The notes under the pieces: model-generated
What the model saw: only the letters and a program-made list of their open reading frames with translations
Database searches by the model: none
Told to the model about the DNA's origin: nothing
Made by a program: the position numbers and the translations under genes
IMG/VR virus record: IMGVR_UViG_3300021503_000006
Coordinates: 1-31,048 of that record
From: a virus
Reading direction: 5' to 3' (one strand)
Length of the DNA stretch: 31,048 nucleotides
Part shown: positions 1 to 7,601 of the stretch, in pieces
Position numbering within the stretch: the stretch's first letter is position 1
Layout: the number at the start of each line of letters is the position of its first letter

Positions 1-452
1 TCTTTTTTAAGCCTATTTACTATGCCGGCAAGCTCAGCAATCTTTTGAGATTGATCTTCTTGTTTCTTTAATACTAACTCTATCTTATCTAAATACCCAT
101 GAAACAAATTTACGGAGCTATTAATTTCTTGTGAGACCTTGTTTATGTCATGTAAATAGTTTATAACCCTGTTTTTAATCTCATCTAGATCTTCTTTTAT
201 CTGTCGCCTAATGATCTCTTGATTGACAGGTGTCTGTACCGGCTGCGGCTTCTTTTCTTCACCTTCAAACCTAAACTCAACATTGTAAACCTCATCTATA
301 GCCCTCCTTAATTCGCTTTTTTGAACATTACCTTGCTGCTGTACAACTCTCTTCCTGTTATTAGTAACTACAGGCGACCTCCTATTCTTCTTGTTAGCCT
401 CTAAACCCACAAAAAATAAACCAATCGCTAAAACTAATAATAGTTTACGCAT
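1..452 (-). CDS. Secreted coiled-coil protein of unknown function (partial, runs off the left edge)
   Basis: An open frame reads leftward from an ATG at 452-450 to the window edge without a stop, giving about 150 visible residues. It begins MRKLLLVLAIGLFFVGLEA, a clear signal peptide: a short basic n-region, a hydrophobic core and an A-x-A-like end. A basic, Asn/Gln-rich stretch follows, then a long charged region with heptad-like spacing of I, L and V (around residues 80-150) that should form a coiled coil. A good ribosome binding site, AGGAAAGGG, lies 5-13 bases before the ATG and supports the start. The gene diverges from the ERF operon across an 80-base gap holding 10-bp repeats. I do not recognise the family. 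It may be an exported phage moron or a neighbouring host gene. The C-terminus is outside the window. Confidence 0.75.
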   Translation of the reverse strand, partial: MRKLLLVLAIGLFFVGLEANKKNRRSPVVTNNRKRVVQQQGNVQKSELRRAIDEVYNVEFRFEGEEKKPQPVQTPVNQEIIRRQIKEDLDEIKNRVINYLHDINKVSQEINSSVNLFHGYLDKIELVLKKQEDQSQKIAELAGIVNRLKK

Positions 453-470
453 ATTGACCCTTTCCTATAA

Positions 471-510
471 ATATATTATCATATATTATCATATGTTATC
501 ATATGTTATA
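471..510. repeat. Four in-phase 10-bp tandem repeats between divergent genes
   Basis: Four consecutive 10-mers read ATATATTATC, ATATATTATC, ATATGTTATC and ATATGTTATA. They fill half of the gap between the minus-strand secreted protein and the plus-strand ERF gene. The period is close to one helical turn, so each TTATC core would face the same side of the DNA. That arrangement suits a cooperative operator or a bent promoter region. The repeat is seen directly; the regulatory role is inferred. Confidence 0.6.
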
Positions 511-532
511 CAATTAAGTCAAGGAATGAGTT

Positions 533-1000
533 ATGGAAAAAGAGAATAACGCGGGTGATAATTCTTCTAAGAGTATTAAGCTGGAAAGGGTGAGAGCATT
601 GGCTGGTTTGAATGAGGAAGAACGAAGAGTAATTTTGTATAATTCTTTAGCAAAAATGCAGGCTGAGTTACCTGTTGTTCTGAAAAATGCCAAGGGATTT
701 AATTATAAATATGCTGATTTTTCTGAAGTAGTTATGGTTTCTAGGCCTATATTATCTAAATATGGCTTATTTGTTATTCAATTTGTAGATTCTTTAAATA
801 AAGATTTTTTAATATTAGAAACTAGGGTTTGCCATTATTGTGGTGCTTATATACAAAGCAGAATACCTTTAATAGTTAATGAAGATGGCAAAAACCAGAA
901 CAAATTACAAAGATATGGAGCTGCTATAACTTATTTAAAAAGGTATCAATATTGTGCTATGTTGGGAATTGTTACAGATGATGATTCAAATGGAAAGTAA
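533..1000 (+). CDS. erf: ERF-family single-strand annealing protein, core-only copy
   Basis: This 155-residue protein matches the ERF family of phage recombinases, which anneal complementary single strands during recombination and genome circularisation. Typical features are visible in order: the KYADFSEVV segment (59-67), the RPILSKYGL segment (71-79), and the family signature around 129-146, GAAITYLKRYQYCAMLGI, followed by an acidic D-rich end. The family usually continues with a variable C-terminal domain; this copy stops directly after the core. The start is supported by AAGGAATGAG just upstream. The gene is followed after two bases by a second ERF-like gene, so the two are almost certainly co-transcribed and translated together. 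The family assignment is strong. How it divides labour with the second copy is inference. Confidence 0.85.
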   Translation: MEKENNAGDNSSKSIKLERVRALAGLNEEERRVILYNSLAKMQAELPVVLKNAKGFNYKYADFSEVVMVSRPILSKYGLFVIQFVDSLNKDFLILETRVCHYCGAYIQSRIPLIVNEDGKNQNKLQRYGAAITYLKRYQYCAMLGIVTDDDSNGK

Positions 1001-1002
1001 TA

Positions 1003-1683
1003 ATGGAAGATATTTTAAGAGCCTTACAAAAACTGGAGGTTAAAATTGATGCAGCTTTAGCTAGAGTAGTAGACGACCCCTATGAGTCTAAGGAAACTAA
1101 AGACCTTAACTTGGCTCTGGCTAGGGCTGCAGCTGAATACCCTAAAATCAAGAGTAATAGAAAAAATAATTATTATAAAAATTATTATTCTGACCTAGAT
1201 AATATAATGTTTCATGTGCGCCCAATATTGTCTAGGCACGGCTTATCTTTAACACAGAGAACATTTATAATGCCTGACGGTTCAACTGTTCTTAAAACTA
1301 GATTATGGCATTCTTCTGGCCAATGGATAGAATCCAGAACAAGATTAATCCTCCCTAGAGATGATCTTAAAACTTATATTTCTATCTTTAATATGATGAA
1401 GAAACAACAAGTTATCTCTATCCTTAATGTAACCTTGGAGGATGATGTTGAAGACGATGACTTAGTTAATGCTACAGGATTTACGCAGAAAAAAGATAAT
1501 CCTATTTCTATAAAAACTATAACTAAAGATCAACTTGAAGAGTTAGAACTAGAAATAGGAAACGATGAAAAATTAGCTACCATGATATTAGAAACCTACA
1601 ATTTACAAACTTTATCTGATTTACCTAAAGATAAATTCCTTTATGTTATTAATAAAATAAGGAAAATTAAGGCTTTAAAATGA
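1003..1683 (+). CDS. Second ERF-like protein with degraded core motif and extra C-terminal domain
   Basis: This 226-residue protein keeps the first half of the ERF fold: the YYSDLDNIMFHVRPILSRHGL segment lies at 61-81 and the TRLWHSSGQWIESRTRL segment at 99-115. Where the first copy has the conserved GAAITYLKRY signature, this one reads TYISIFNMMKKQQVISILNV (124-143), so most signature residues are gone, although the downstream acidic D/E run remains. Residues about 169-226 form a small helical domain (ITKDQLEELELEIGNDEKL and onward, ending in basic residues). ERF and RecT-like proteins often carry such a domain at this place. It looks like the product of an ERF duplication in which one copy kept the core and the other kept the tail. 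Its stop overlaps the next start (ATGA at 1680-1683). Confidence 0.75.
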   Translation: MEDILRALQKLEVKIDAALARVVDDPYESKETKDLNLALARAAAEYPKIKSNRKNNYYKNYYSDLDNIMFHVRPILSRHGLSLTQRTFIMPDGSTVLKTRLWHSSGQWIESRTRLILPRDDLKTYISIFNMMKKQQVISILNVTLEDDVEDDDLVNATGFTQKKDNPISIKTITKDQLEELELEIGNDEKLATMILETYNLQTLSDLPKDKFLYVINKIRKIKALK

Positions 1684-1928
1684 TAAGATATACTATTCCA
1701 ACTAAATTAGATAAAGGAAATTACGGAGAAATCTGCAAAGTTATAGAAGATCAAAAAACTTCTTATTACATTCAATTATCTAAAGATAAAGATCATTTTT
1801 TATGGATTTCTATAGGTGATTTTTTACAAAAAATCTTTCTTCAAAATTTGTTAGATAATCAAGATTTCTTAGATTCATGCTTAAAAAAGTGGGAGGAGCA
1901 ACAAGGCTTCTCCCAGCAGAAAGGATAA
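1680..1928 (+). CDS. Small hypothetical protein of the ERF operon
   Basis: This 82-residue protein is translationally coupled to the second ERF-like gene through an ATGA overlap. It has mixed charge and aromatic residues (IPTKLDKGNYG near 6-16, HFLWISIGDFLQ near 39-50), no signal peptide and no membrane segment. It probably folds as a small alpha/beta protein. I do not recognise a named family. The operon position suggests a role with the annealing proteins, for instance as a partner or regulator, but nothing in the sequence proves this. Its last codons double as the hairpin of a minus-strand terminator. Confidence 0.65.
   Translation: MIRYTIPTKLDKGNYGEICKVIEDQKTSYYIQLSKDKDHFLWISIGDFLQKIFLQNLLDNQDFLDSCLKKWEEQQGFSQQKG
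1883..1915 (-). terminator. Rho-independent terminator of the fibre operon, inside an opposing gene
   Basis: On the minus strand TGGGAGAAGC pairs with GCTCCTCCCA (10 pairs with one G-U) around a six-base loop. One C and then TTTTTT follow (plus strand 1888-1883). This is a textbook intrinsic terminator placed 28 bases beyond the stop of the last fibre-operon gene at 1943. It overlaps the coding end of the convergent plus-strand gene ending at 1928. On the plus strand the hairpin has no T-run after it, so it should act mainly leftward. Confidence 0.75.
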
Positions 1929-1942
1929 AAGAAAGGAGAATA

Positions 1943-2251
1943 CTACTTCACAACATTTTCTGGGACAGGCTTGTCGATATCAGACCGACTCTTATAATCC
2001 TCTCTTGCAAATATCATAGCAGCAAATTTTTCATCATCAAGAGGGATAAATTCTTTCCCTTCTTTTTTAAGAATAGGCAACCATTTCCTCTTCAATTCCT
2101 CGATGCTATTATCATACTTTTGCCTTAACACCCATCTTATCCTTCTACTTATCTCATCTATAAATTCTTCTTTAAGCATATTACTTAATAAAACTTTATA
2201 TTCAGTATCTGTAAATTCATATATTAAATGATCATCTATATATATTTTCAT
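1943..2251 (-). CDS. Conserved phage hypothetical protein at the end of the fibre operon
   Basis: This 102-residue soluble protein has a beta-rich start (MKIYIDDHLIYEFTDTEYK) and a helical middle with RRIRWVLRQKYDNSIEELK around 36-54. Its end is KFAAMIFAREDYKSRSDID near 80-98. Small proteins with this shape (an R-W-x-L-x-x-K-Y segment, a proline-containing link and an F-A-x-x-x-F-A-x-x-x-Y segment) occur in other phages beside tail fibre genes, as far as I recall, without a known function. The start is fixed by a strong site, AGGAGAAAAT, that includes the TAG stop of the upstream fibre gene. It is the promoter-distal gene of the minus-strand operon. It could be a fibre chaperone or assembly factor, by position only. 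Confidence 0.7.
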   Translation of the reverse strand: MKIYIDDHLIYEFTDTEYKVLLSNMLKEEFIDEISRRIRWVLRQKYDNSIEELKRKWLPILKKEGKEFIPLDDEKFAAMIFAREDYKSRSDIDKPVPENVVK

Positions 2252-2259
2252 ATTTTCTC

Positions 2260-5004
2260 CTATAATTCATGGATATAAAATCCACTTACATGTGTATCTA
2301 CACCTTTTATGCCGGCTACTTTACCTCCTAAAGCTGCTATATTTATTGTTATACCAAACTCCATAGTGTATCCAGCATACATTCTATATGTTCCAGCCAC
2401 AAAGAATCCTTGTTCGTTATTGCCATTACTTGGTTGGTTGATAAATATAGGTGCACTATCTCCTTTTGGATTATGAGAAGCATCATATATTTGACAGTAA
2501 ATACTTAACTCATCTCCAGATGATGGAGCAGTCGTTACACCTATTGCTACTATACTTACAGTAAAGAAATAAACTCCTGTTTGTGGCGCTTCAAAATGTG
2601 CCGCTGTTCCAGCTCCGTCACCTACATAAAAATGATTACCATAATCAAAATGCTCATTCATAACAGCAGAAGAGCCTAGTCTATAATGAGTTCCATCACC
2701 AGTAACATTAGCTACATCAGTACTCTGATACGCAGAAAAACAAACAGTATAATTTTCTCTAATATTTATTTCATTGGAACCATAAGCAATAGCTAACGAT
2801 GGATCTAAAGAAGAAAGTCTACCTATATCGTATCTACCCATCGTGCTATTACCAATATATAAATCTCCATCAGATAAGCTATATGATCCTAATGGTACAC
2901 CTAATCTTTTATATTCATCATCATATTCATCGTTATTGTATACAACCATTGCTGGAACCCATGTTGGGTCTAAAGATGTAATAGCAGATTGTATGTAAGC
3001 TTTTGTATGATAGGTAGGATGTCCTATATGTAAAATAGAAGATTGATCTGGAATTCTTGAAGCCATAGTCCCTATATAAATACCGCCACCATCTTGGTAT
3101 GTATCACCAGCTTGATATCCTATAGATGTGCAGTTTTTTATTTCTCTATAGATTGGTAATAATCCACTACCATCATCATAAGGGACTTCTGTTTTAGCCC
3201 CTATTCCAATAGAGTTAGAACCTGAAGCTGAGTTCATAGCTTCATATCCTATACCTATTACTTCGTTAGGTTCCGTTCCATCTCTTGTAGTTGTTGCATT
3301 TACCCCAACACATCGCCCTGCATTTATACCTATAAAATAACTAGTATTTACGGCGTTATAATCTGGTGGGGTAGAAGATGTTTTTCTTTTTTGTAATGTC
3401 AACCTATGGAAAAATCTATCGCCTCCTAAGAAATAGACTCCTTGAGTCATGTCTACATCTGCGTCTGGTAGGTATATAGATTTATCTAGATTTACTGTGA
3501 TAGTGCTTCCACCGCCTGTTGTGTTAATATTATCTCCGCCGGATATATTAACAGTTCCAGCTGTAGGTGTAGCTGTTCCTGTATCTCCAGAAAGGGTATC
3601 AAGAGTGCCAGTGCCACCACCTCCTCCTGTTGTTGCTCTAAAGTTCATATATCCAGGATCTCCAAATCCTACAACCATTGTTCCATCAGAAGAAATAGGT
3701 GTTAGCCAGACTGGATTATCTCCTGTTTTACCTATCAAGAATTGCTCAGAATTCCCTTGGCTACTTGTGAGTTGATTTGAGCTATCAGCGAAGACTGTAC
3801 CTTGGCTTATAGGTACTGTTAAACTGTTACCGATAATTACATCATTTTTAAGGTTAATATCTAGTTCATCCCCAGAAGCGGAGGTAGATATGTTAGTTGT
3901 TCCTAGAATCTTTATTTTATTAGCTATGTTAGGAAGAGCCATTCCACTATCAGCTATGATTCTATCTTTATCTACTACAGTTACCAAATCTATGCTATTA
4001 ACTCCATTAGTGATTAGGACAGTATTGTCTGACGAAGTGAGATTGGCCCATGTTGGTGCTGTTCCACCTCCTATCAATAATTGGCCATCAGTACCATTAT
4101 TTGCAAATAATTCATTAGCATTATCAACTTGGACTACTCCACTTAATCCAGAAAATGTAGATGTTCCTGTAACTGTAATATTGTTGCATGTAATAAGGTT
4201 ATTAGAAGCAGCATTAACGCAGGATATGTTACCTGTTGTTGTTATAGAAGCTGCTGACATGTTATTTATAGAGATCGCAGAATTAAGATCGATAGTTATA
4301 TTATTAGAAGAAGCTGAAGTAGTGATATTGGTTCCATCGCCTAATATTTTTACTACACCTGATATTGGTACAGCATCACCGTTATCTGTTGTAAATGCGT
4401 TTAATAGACTTACTGTTCCTGCATTAACTTTAAGGTCTATAGAATTCGAGCCATTAGTGATAACGATACTTCCATTAGAAGATATTAGATGATCCCATCT
4501 AGGGATATCAGTATTACTTCCTATAAGAAGCATGCCATTAGTTATATTACTATCACTATATGTTTCAAATAATCCATCAGAGTTTGTTCTTAAAATGCCT
4601 TGATTAAGTAATGATACTGTTAATGTTCCTAAAATAGAGATATCGTTTCTTGTGTTTATAGTTATGATATTATCATGGCCTTCTGTGATAAGGTTGCCTG
4701 GTCCTAGGATTCTGATTTTATGGTCTATTACATTTGCTACGGAGACGTCTGTTACAAAGGTAAAGGCTGTGGATTCTATAGGGTAGATTCTTGTCCATCT
4801 AGAAGAATTTTCTTCGTAATTAAGTAGAGTATATATTTCGTTTTTTGAGTAATTTATCCATAAAGATCCGAACTGATATTCTTTAATATTTTCATCTTGA
4901 GGGTTAGTAGGAGAATAGATTATTTCTGGTGGATTAGTTGGATCGACGCCCATATATGCTAATGGTTGTAAGCCTGTGATATCTGGTCCTTTTTTTTTGC
5001 TCAT
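2260..5004 (-). CDS. Long tail fibre with N-terminal attachment module, beta repeats, YadA-like head repeats and C1q-like tip
   Basis: This 914-residue fibre has a modular layout. Residues about 11-75 are the shared N-terminal module: GLQPLAYMGVDPTNPPEII, then FGSLWINYSKNEIYTLL, ending in a W-x-R motif. Next come several copies of a unit of the form LLIGxxxxxPxWxxLxSSxxxxxITNGxNSIDL, alternating with DSGTATP-like units and a poly-Gly hinge (GGGGGTGTLDTL). Around residues 555-680 are YadA-head-like repeats (GIGYEAM, SIGIGAK, TSIGYQAG, IYIGTMA). Residues about 754-914 resemble a C1q/TNF-like jelly roll: FSAYQS, NVTGDGT, FDYGNHFYVGDG, FEAPQTGVYFFTV and a terminal SGFYI. Such domains act as trimeric receptor-binding tips. 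The whole should form a long trimeric fibre. The start is supported by AGGGGATAATT. Module identities are by motif, not by search. Confidence 0.8.
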   Translation of the reverse strand: MSKKKGPDITGLQPLAYMGVDPTNPPEIIYSPTNPQDENIKEYQFGSLWINYSKNEIYTLLNYEENSSRWTRIYPIESTAFTFVTDVSVANVIDHKIRILGPGNLITEGHDNIITINTRNDISILGTLTVSLLNQGILRTNSDGLFETYSDSNITNGMLLIGSNTDIPRWDHLISSNGSIVITNGSNSIDLKVNAGTVSLLNAFTTDNGDAVPISGVVKILGDGTNITTSASSNNITIDLNSAISINNMSAASITTTGNISCVNAASNNLITCNNITVTGTSTFSGLSGVVQVDNANELFANNGTDGQLLIGGGTAPTWANLTSSDNTVLITNGVNSIDLVTVVDKDRIIADSGMALPNIANKIKILGTTNISTSASGDELDINLKNDVIIGNSLTVPISQGTVFADSSNQLTSSQGNSEQFLIGKTGDNPVWLTPISSDGTMVVGFGDPGYMNFRATTGGGGGTGTLDTLSGDTGTATPTAGTVNISGGDNINTTGGGSTITVNLDKSIYLPDADVDMTQGVYFLGGDRFFHRLTLQKRKTSSTPPDYNAVNTSYFIGINAGRCVGVNATTTRDGTEPNEVIGIGYEAMNSASGSNSIGIGAKTEVPYDDGSGLLPIYREIKNCTSIGYQAGDTYQDGGGIYIGTMASRIPDQSSILHIGHPTYHTKAYIQSAITSLDPTWVPAMVVYNNDEYDDEYKRLGVPLGSYSLSDGDLYIGNSTMGRYDIGRLSSLDPSLAIAYGSNEINIRENYTVCFSAYQSTDVANVTGDGTHYRLGSSAVMNEHFDYGNHFYVGDGAGTAAHFEAPQTGVYFFTVSIVAIGVTTAPSSGDELSIYCQIYDASHNPKGDSAPIFINQPSNGNNEQGFFVAGTYRMYAGYTMEFGITINIAALGGKVAGIKGVDTHVSGFYIHEL

Positions 5005-5006
5005 AA

Positions 5007-7592
5007 TTATCCCCTACTTACTAAAAATCCAGACACTCTTGTATAGTTTGCTCCTACACCTATTGTTTTACCTGCTCCGCTAATAAATATTGCTACAGCA
5101 AACCTACATGTATCTCCTACATCCATATCTGCTAATGCTGCATAATAAAGAGATTGTTCTTCAAATACTTCTGGTAATAATGCTGGGTTAATGAGCTGAT
5201 ACGTTCTCTTTGTTGTTATAATCATTACAGGATCAACAGGTGGAGCTGGTGGTGGAGGTGCAGCTCCTTCCATGCCGGTGATATAAGTATCTATGGTAAA
5301 GTAATATTTACCTTTTACAGGAGCAGTAAAGTAACATTCTGAGCCAGATCCATTACCTCCATAAAAGTTATTACCATCATCAAATTCTTCAGTCATAACA
5401 GATTGAGTACCTAAGTAATATGTGGTTCCATCACCAGTAACATTAGCTACATTACCAGATTGATAAGCTCTAAAAGCTAACCTATTAGTCAATCTTAAAT
5501 CTATCGATCCAGGATTATTGATTATTGTTATAGAATTATCTGAAGATGTTAGATGAGCTCTTCGCATTCCATTACCAGTAGACCCTATTAGTAACTCTCC
5601 GTCTGTAGATGTTCCATTTGTGCCTAATTGTCCCGTTGATGGATTAATAAATACAGGCTCTCCGTAAATTTCGTTTTTTATGCCTTCTATGTAAACGTGA
5701 TATCCTCCAGCACCTATTCTTATAGTATGGTTATCCCCAGCAACACCGCCATGATTTATACAAACATTGTAACTTTCATTAGAGGTATAATTTATACCTG
5801 CACCTGTTCCTATAGCTACATTATGAGTTCCAGTAGTAAGATAATGAAGAGCATCAGTTCCAACAGCAACGTTACAGTCTCCTGTGGCTAAAGATAATAC
5901 ATCTTTTCCTATACCGACATTGTATATAGCAGGAGAACTTAGGTTGCCGGCGTTTTCTCCAAAGAATGTACCGCCTTTATTGTGTAAAACTCTCTTTCCA
6001 CCAAGGTAATAGAATCCTTCATTTGTAGAAGGATTACTATTAGGAAGATAAATAGATTTATCTAGGTTTACGGTAACAGTATTTCCTGTTGCGGAGGTAT
6101 TGATATTGTCTCCTCCTGCTATTTTTATATCTCCTGAACCATCAGGTGTAGCAGTACCAGAATCTGATGATAGAGAAGAAATATCACCTCCTCCTGATCC
6201 TCCTCCTGTTGCTTTAAAGTCTATAGTACCAGCTGTAAAATCTACTGTTATAGTTACGGAGCTATCTGAAGATGTTGGTGTAAGCCATTGAGGAGCTGTT
6301 CCTGTTTTACCGATATACATTTGGTTATTGGTTCCTTGAGAAGCAGAAAAGAGGCCTGAGCTATCAGCGTAAACAACGCCTTGTAGTCCTGTTACTTTTA
6401 AAGAGTTACCTATAACTACATCATCTTTTAGGTATACATTTAAGGTATCAGAGGCTGCTTCAGTACGTATATTAGTAGAGCCATACATTTTTACTGCACC
6501 TGCTACAGGAGTAGCTGTACCGCTATCTGCATCTAATTCATCAAGAGCTCCTCCTCCACCGCCGCCTGTAACTGTAAGATCTATACTATTAGCTCCATTA
6601 GTGATAGTTATAGAAGAGTCAGATGAGGTTAAATTAGCCCATATAGGAACAGAACCTCCGCCAATAAGTAACTGTCCATTTGTTCCATTTGTTGCAGATA
6701 AAACTCCAGAAGCATTAGCTATAACAACACCATTACTTAAACTAGATAAAGTTGTTGTTCCAGAAACTGTTAATCCATTACCAGCTGTTACTGATCCAGA
6801 AGCTGTTATATCGCCAGATGTAGTAGAAATATCTCCACTTGTAGCAGTAATATTGTTGTTTACTGTTAATGTTCCAGAAAGAGTAACATTGTCATCAAGG
6901 GCAACAGTGACAATATTACTTGTTCCTGATGTATGAATATTGGAGCCACCTAAAATATTTATTATGCCTGAAGTTGGAGTAGCTGATCCTGAGTCTGTAT
7001 CTATTTGTGATACATTACCGCCTCCTGATGGGGCTACTGCACGTATATCGATAGAGTTACTTCCAAAAGTAAAAAGAACAGAGTTGTCAGAAGATGTTAA
7101 ATGAGCCCAAGCAGGAGGGTTTGAGGAAGAACCTATAAGTAGTTGTCCATCTGTTCCATCAGCTAATGTTGTTAATGTATGAGAAGCGTTTACGTAGACT
7201 AAGCCTTGATTTAATGAGTTTACTGTTAATGTTCCAGGGATAATAGGATTATCATCGAGGCGTATATTAATAATGTTATTGATACCTTCGGTATTGATGT
7301 TATCGCCACCTAAGACTCTCAAAACTCCATCTTCTGGAGTAGCTGATCCTATGTTAGCTATATATTCTCCTACAGCTCCTGTTGGGTATAGTTGTACCCA
7401 AACAGGGTTACCATCGACAAAGTCTATAAGCATCCATAATTTATCTTGATTTTTTGTGATCCAGAGTGTGCCTATATCATGATCTTTATCTATGGATGAT
7501 GGATCTCTGTCGAAGACTATTAACTGTGGAGGTGTAGAAGCTTCTACTCCAAGATAAGCTAATGGATTTTTACCTGTTTTTACGTAAGACAT
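5007..7592 (-). CDS. Tail fibre paralogue with N-terminal attachment module and C1q-like tip
   Basis: This 861-residue fibre is a paralogue of its downstream neighbour. The N-terminal module is at about 8-72 (NPLAYLGVEASTPPQL, IGTLWITKNQDKLWMLI, WVQLYPTG). The shaft holds at least four LLIG/SSD repeats (for example GQLLIGSSSNPPAWAHLTSS), DSGTATP units and glycine hinges. Residues around 535-640 are head-like repeats (GENAGNL, NVAVGTDAL, NVAIGTGAG, IRIGAGG, then YIEGIKN). The C-terminal 157 residues (705-861) match the C1q-like tip of the 914-residue fibre: FRAYQS, NVTGDGT, FDDGNNFYGGNGSG, FTAPVKGKYYFTI and a terminal SGFLV. This tip has a proline-rich insertion (GAAPPPPAPPVDP near 772-784) that the other lacks. 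AAAGGA precedes the ATG. It is expected to form a trimer and bind a host receptor. Confidence 0.8.
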   Translation of the reverse strand: MSYVKTGKNPLAYLGVEASTPPQLIVFDRDPSSIDKDHDIGTLWITKNQDKLWMLIDFVDGNPVWVQLYPTGAVGEYIANIGSATPEDGVLRVLGGDNINTEGINNIINIRLDDNPIIPGTLTVNSLNQGLVYVNASHTLTTLADGTDGQLLIGSSSNPPAWAHLTSSDNSVLFTFGSNSIDIRAVAPSGGGNVSQIDTDSGSATPTSGIINILGGSNIHTSGTSNIVTVALDDNVTLSGTLTVNNNITATSGDISTTSGDITASGSVTAGNGLTVSGTTTLSSLSNGVVIANASGVLSATNGTNGQLLIGGGSVPIWANLTSSDSSITITNGANSIDLTVTGGGGGGALDELDADSGTATPVAGAVKMYGSTNIRTEAASDTLNVYLKDDVVIGNSLKVTGLQGVVYADSSGLFSASQGTNNQMYIGKTGTAPQWLTPTSSDSSVTITVDFTAGTIDFKATGGGSGGGDISSLSSDSGTATPDGSGDIKIAGGDNINTSATGNTVTVNLDKSIYLPNSNPSTNEGFYYLGGKRVLHNKGGTFFGENAGNLSSPAIYNVGIGKDVLSLATGDCNVAVGTDALHYLTTGTHNVAIGTGAGINYTSNESYNVCINHGGVAGDNHTIRIGAGGYHVYIEGIKNEIYGEPVFINPSTGQLGTNGTSTDGELLIGSTGNGMRRAHLTSSDNSITIINNPGSIDLRLTNRLAFRAYQSGNVANVTGDGTTYYLGTQSVMTEEFDDGNNFYGGNGSGSECYFTAPVKGKYYFTIDTYITGMEGAAPPPPAPPVDPVMIITTKRTYQLINPALLPEVFEEQSLYYAALADMDVGDTCRFAVAIFISGAGKTIGVGANYTRVSGFLVSRG

Positions 7593-7601
7593 ATTATTCC
7601 T

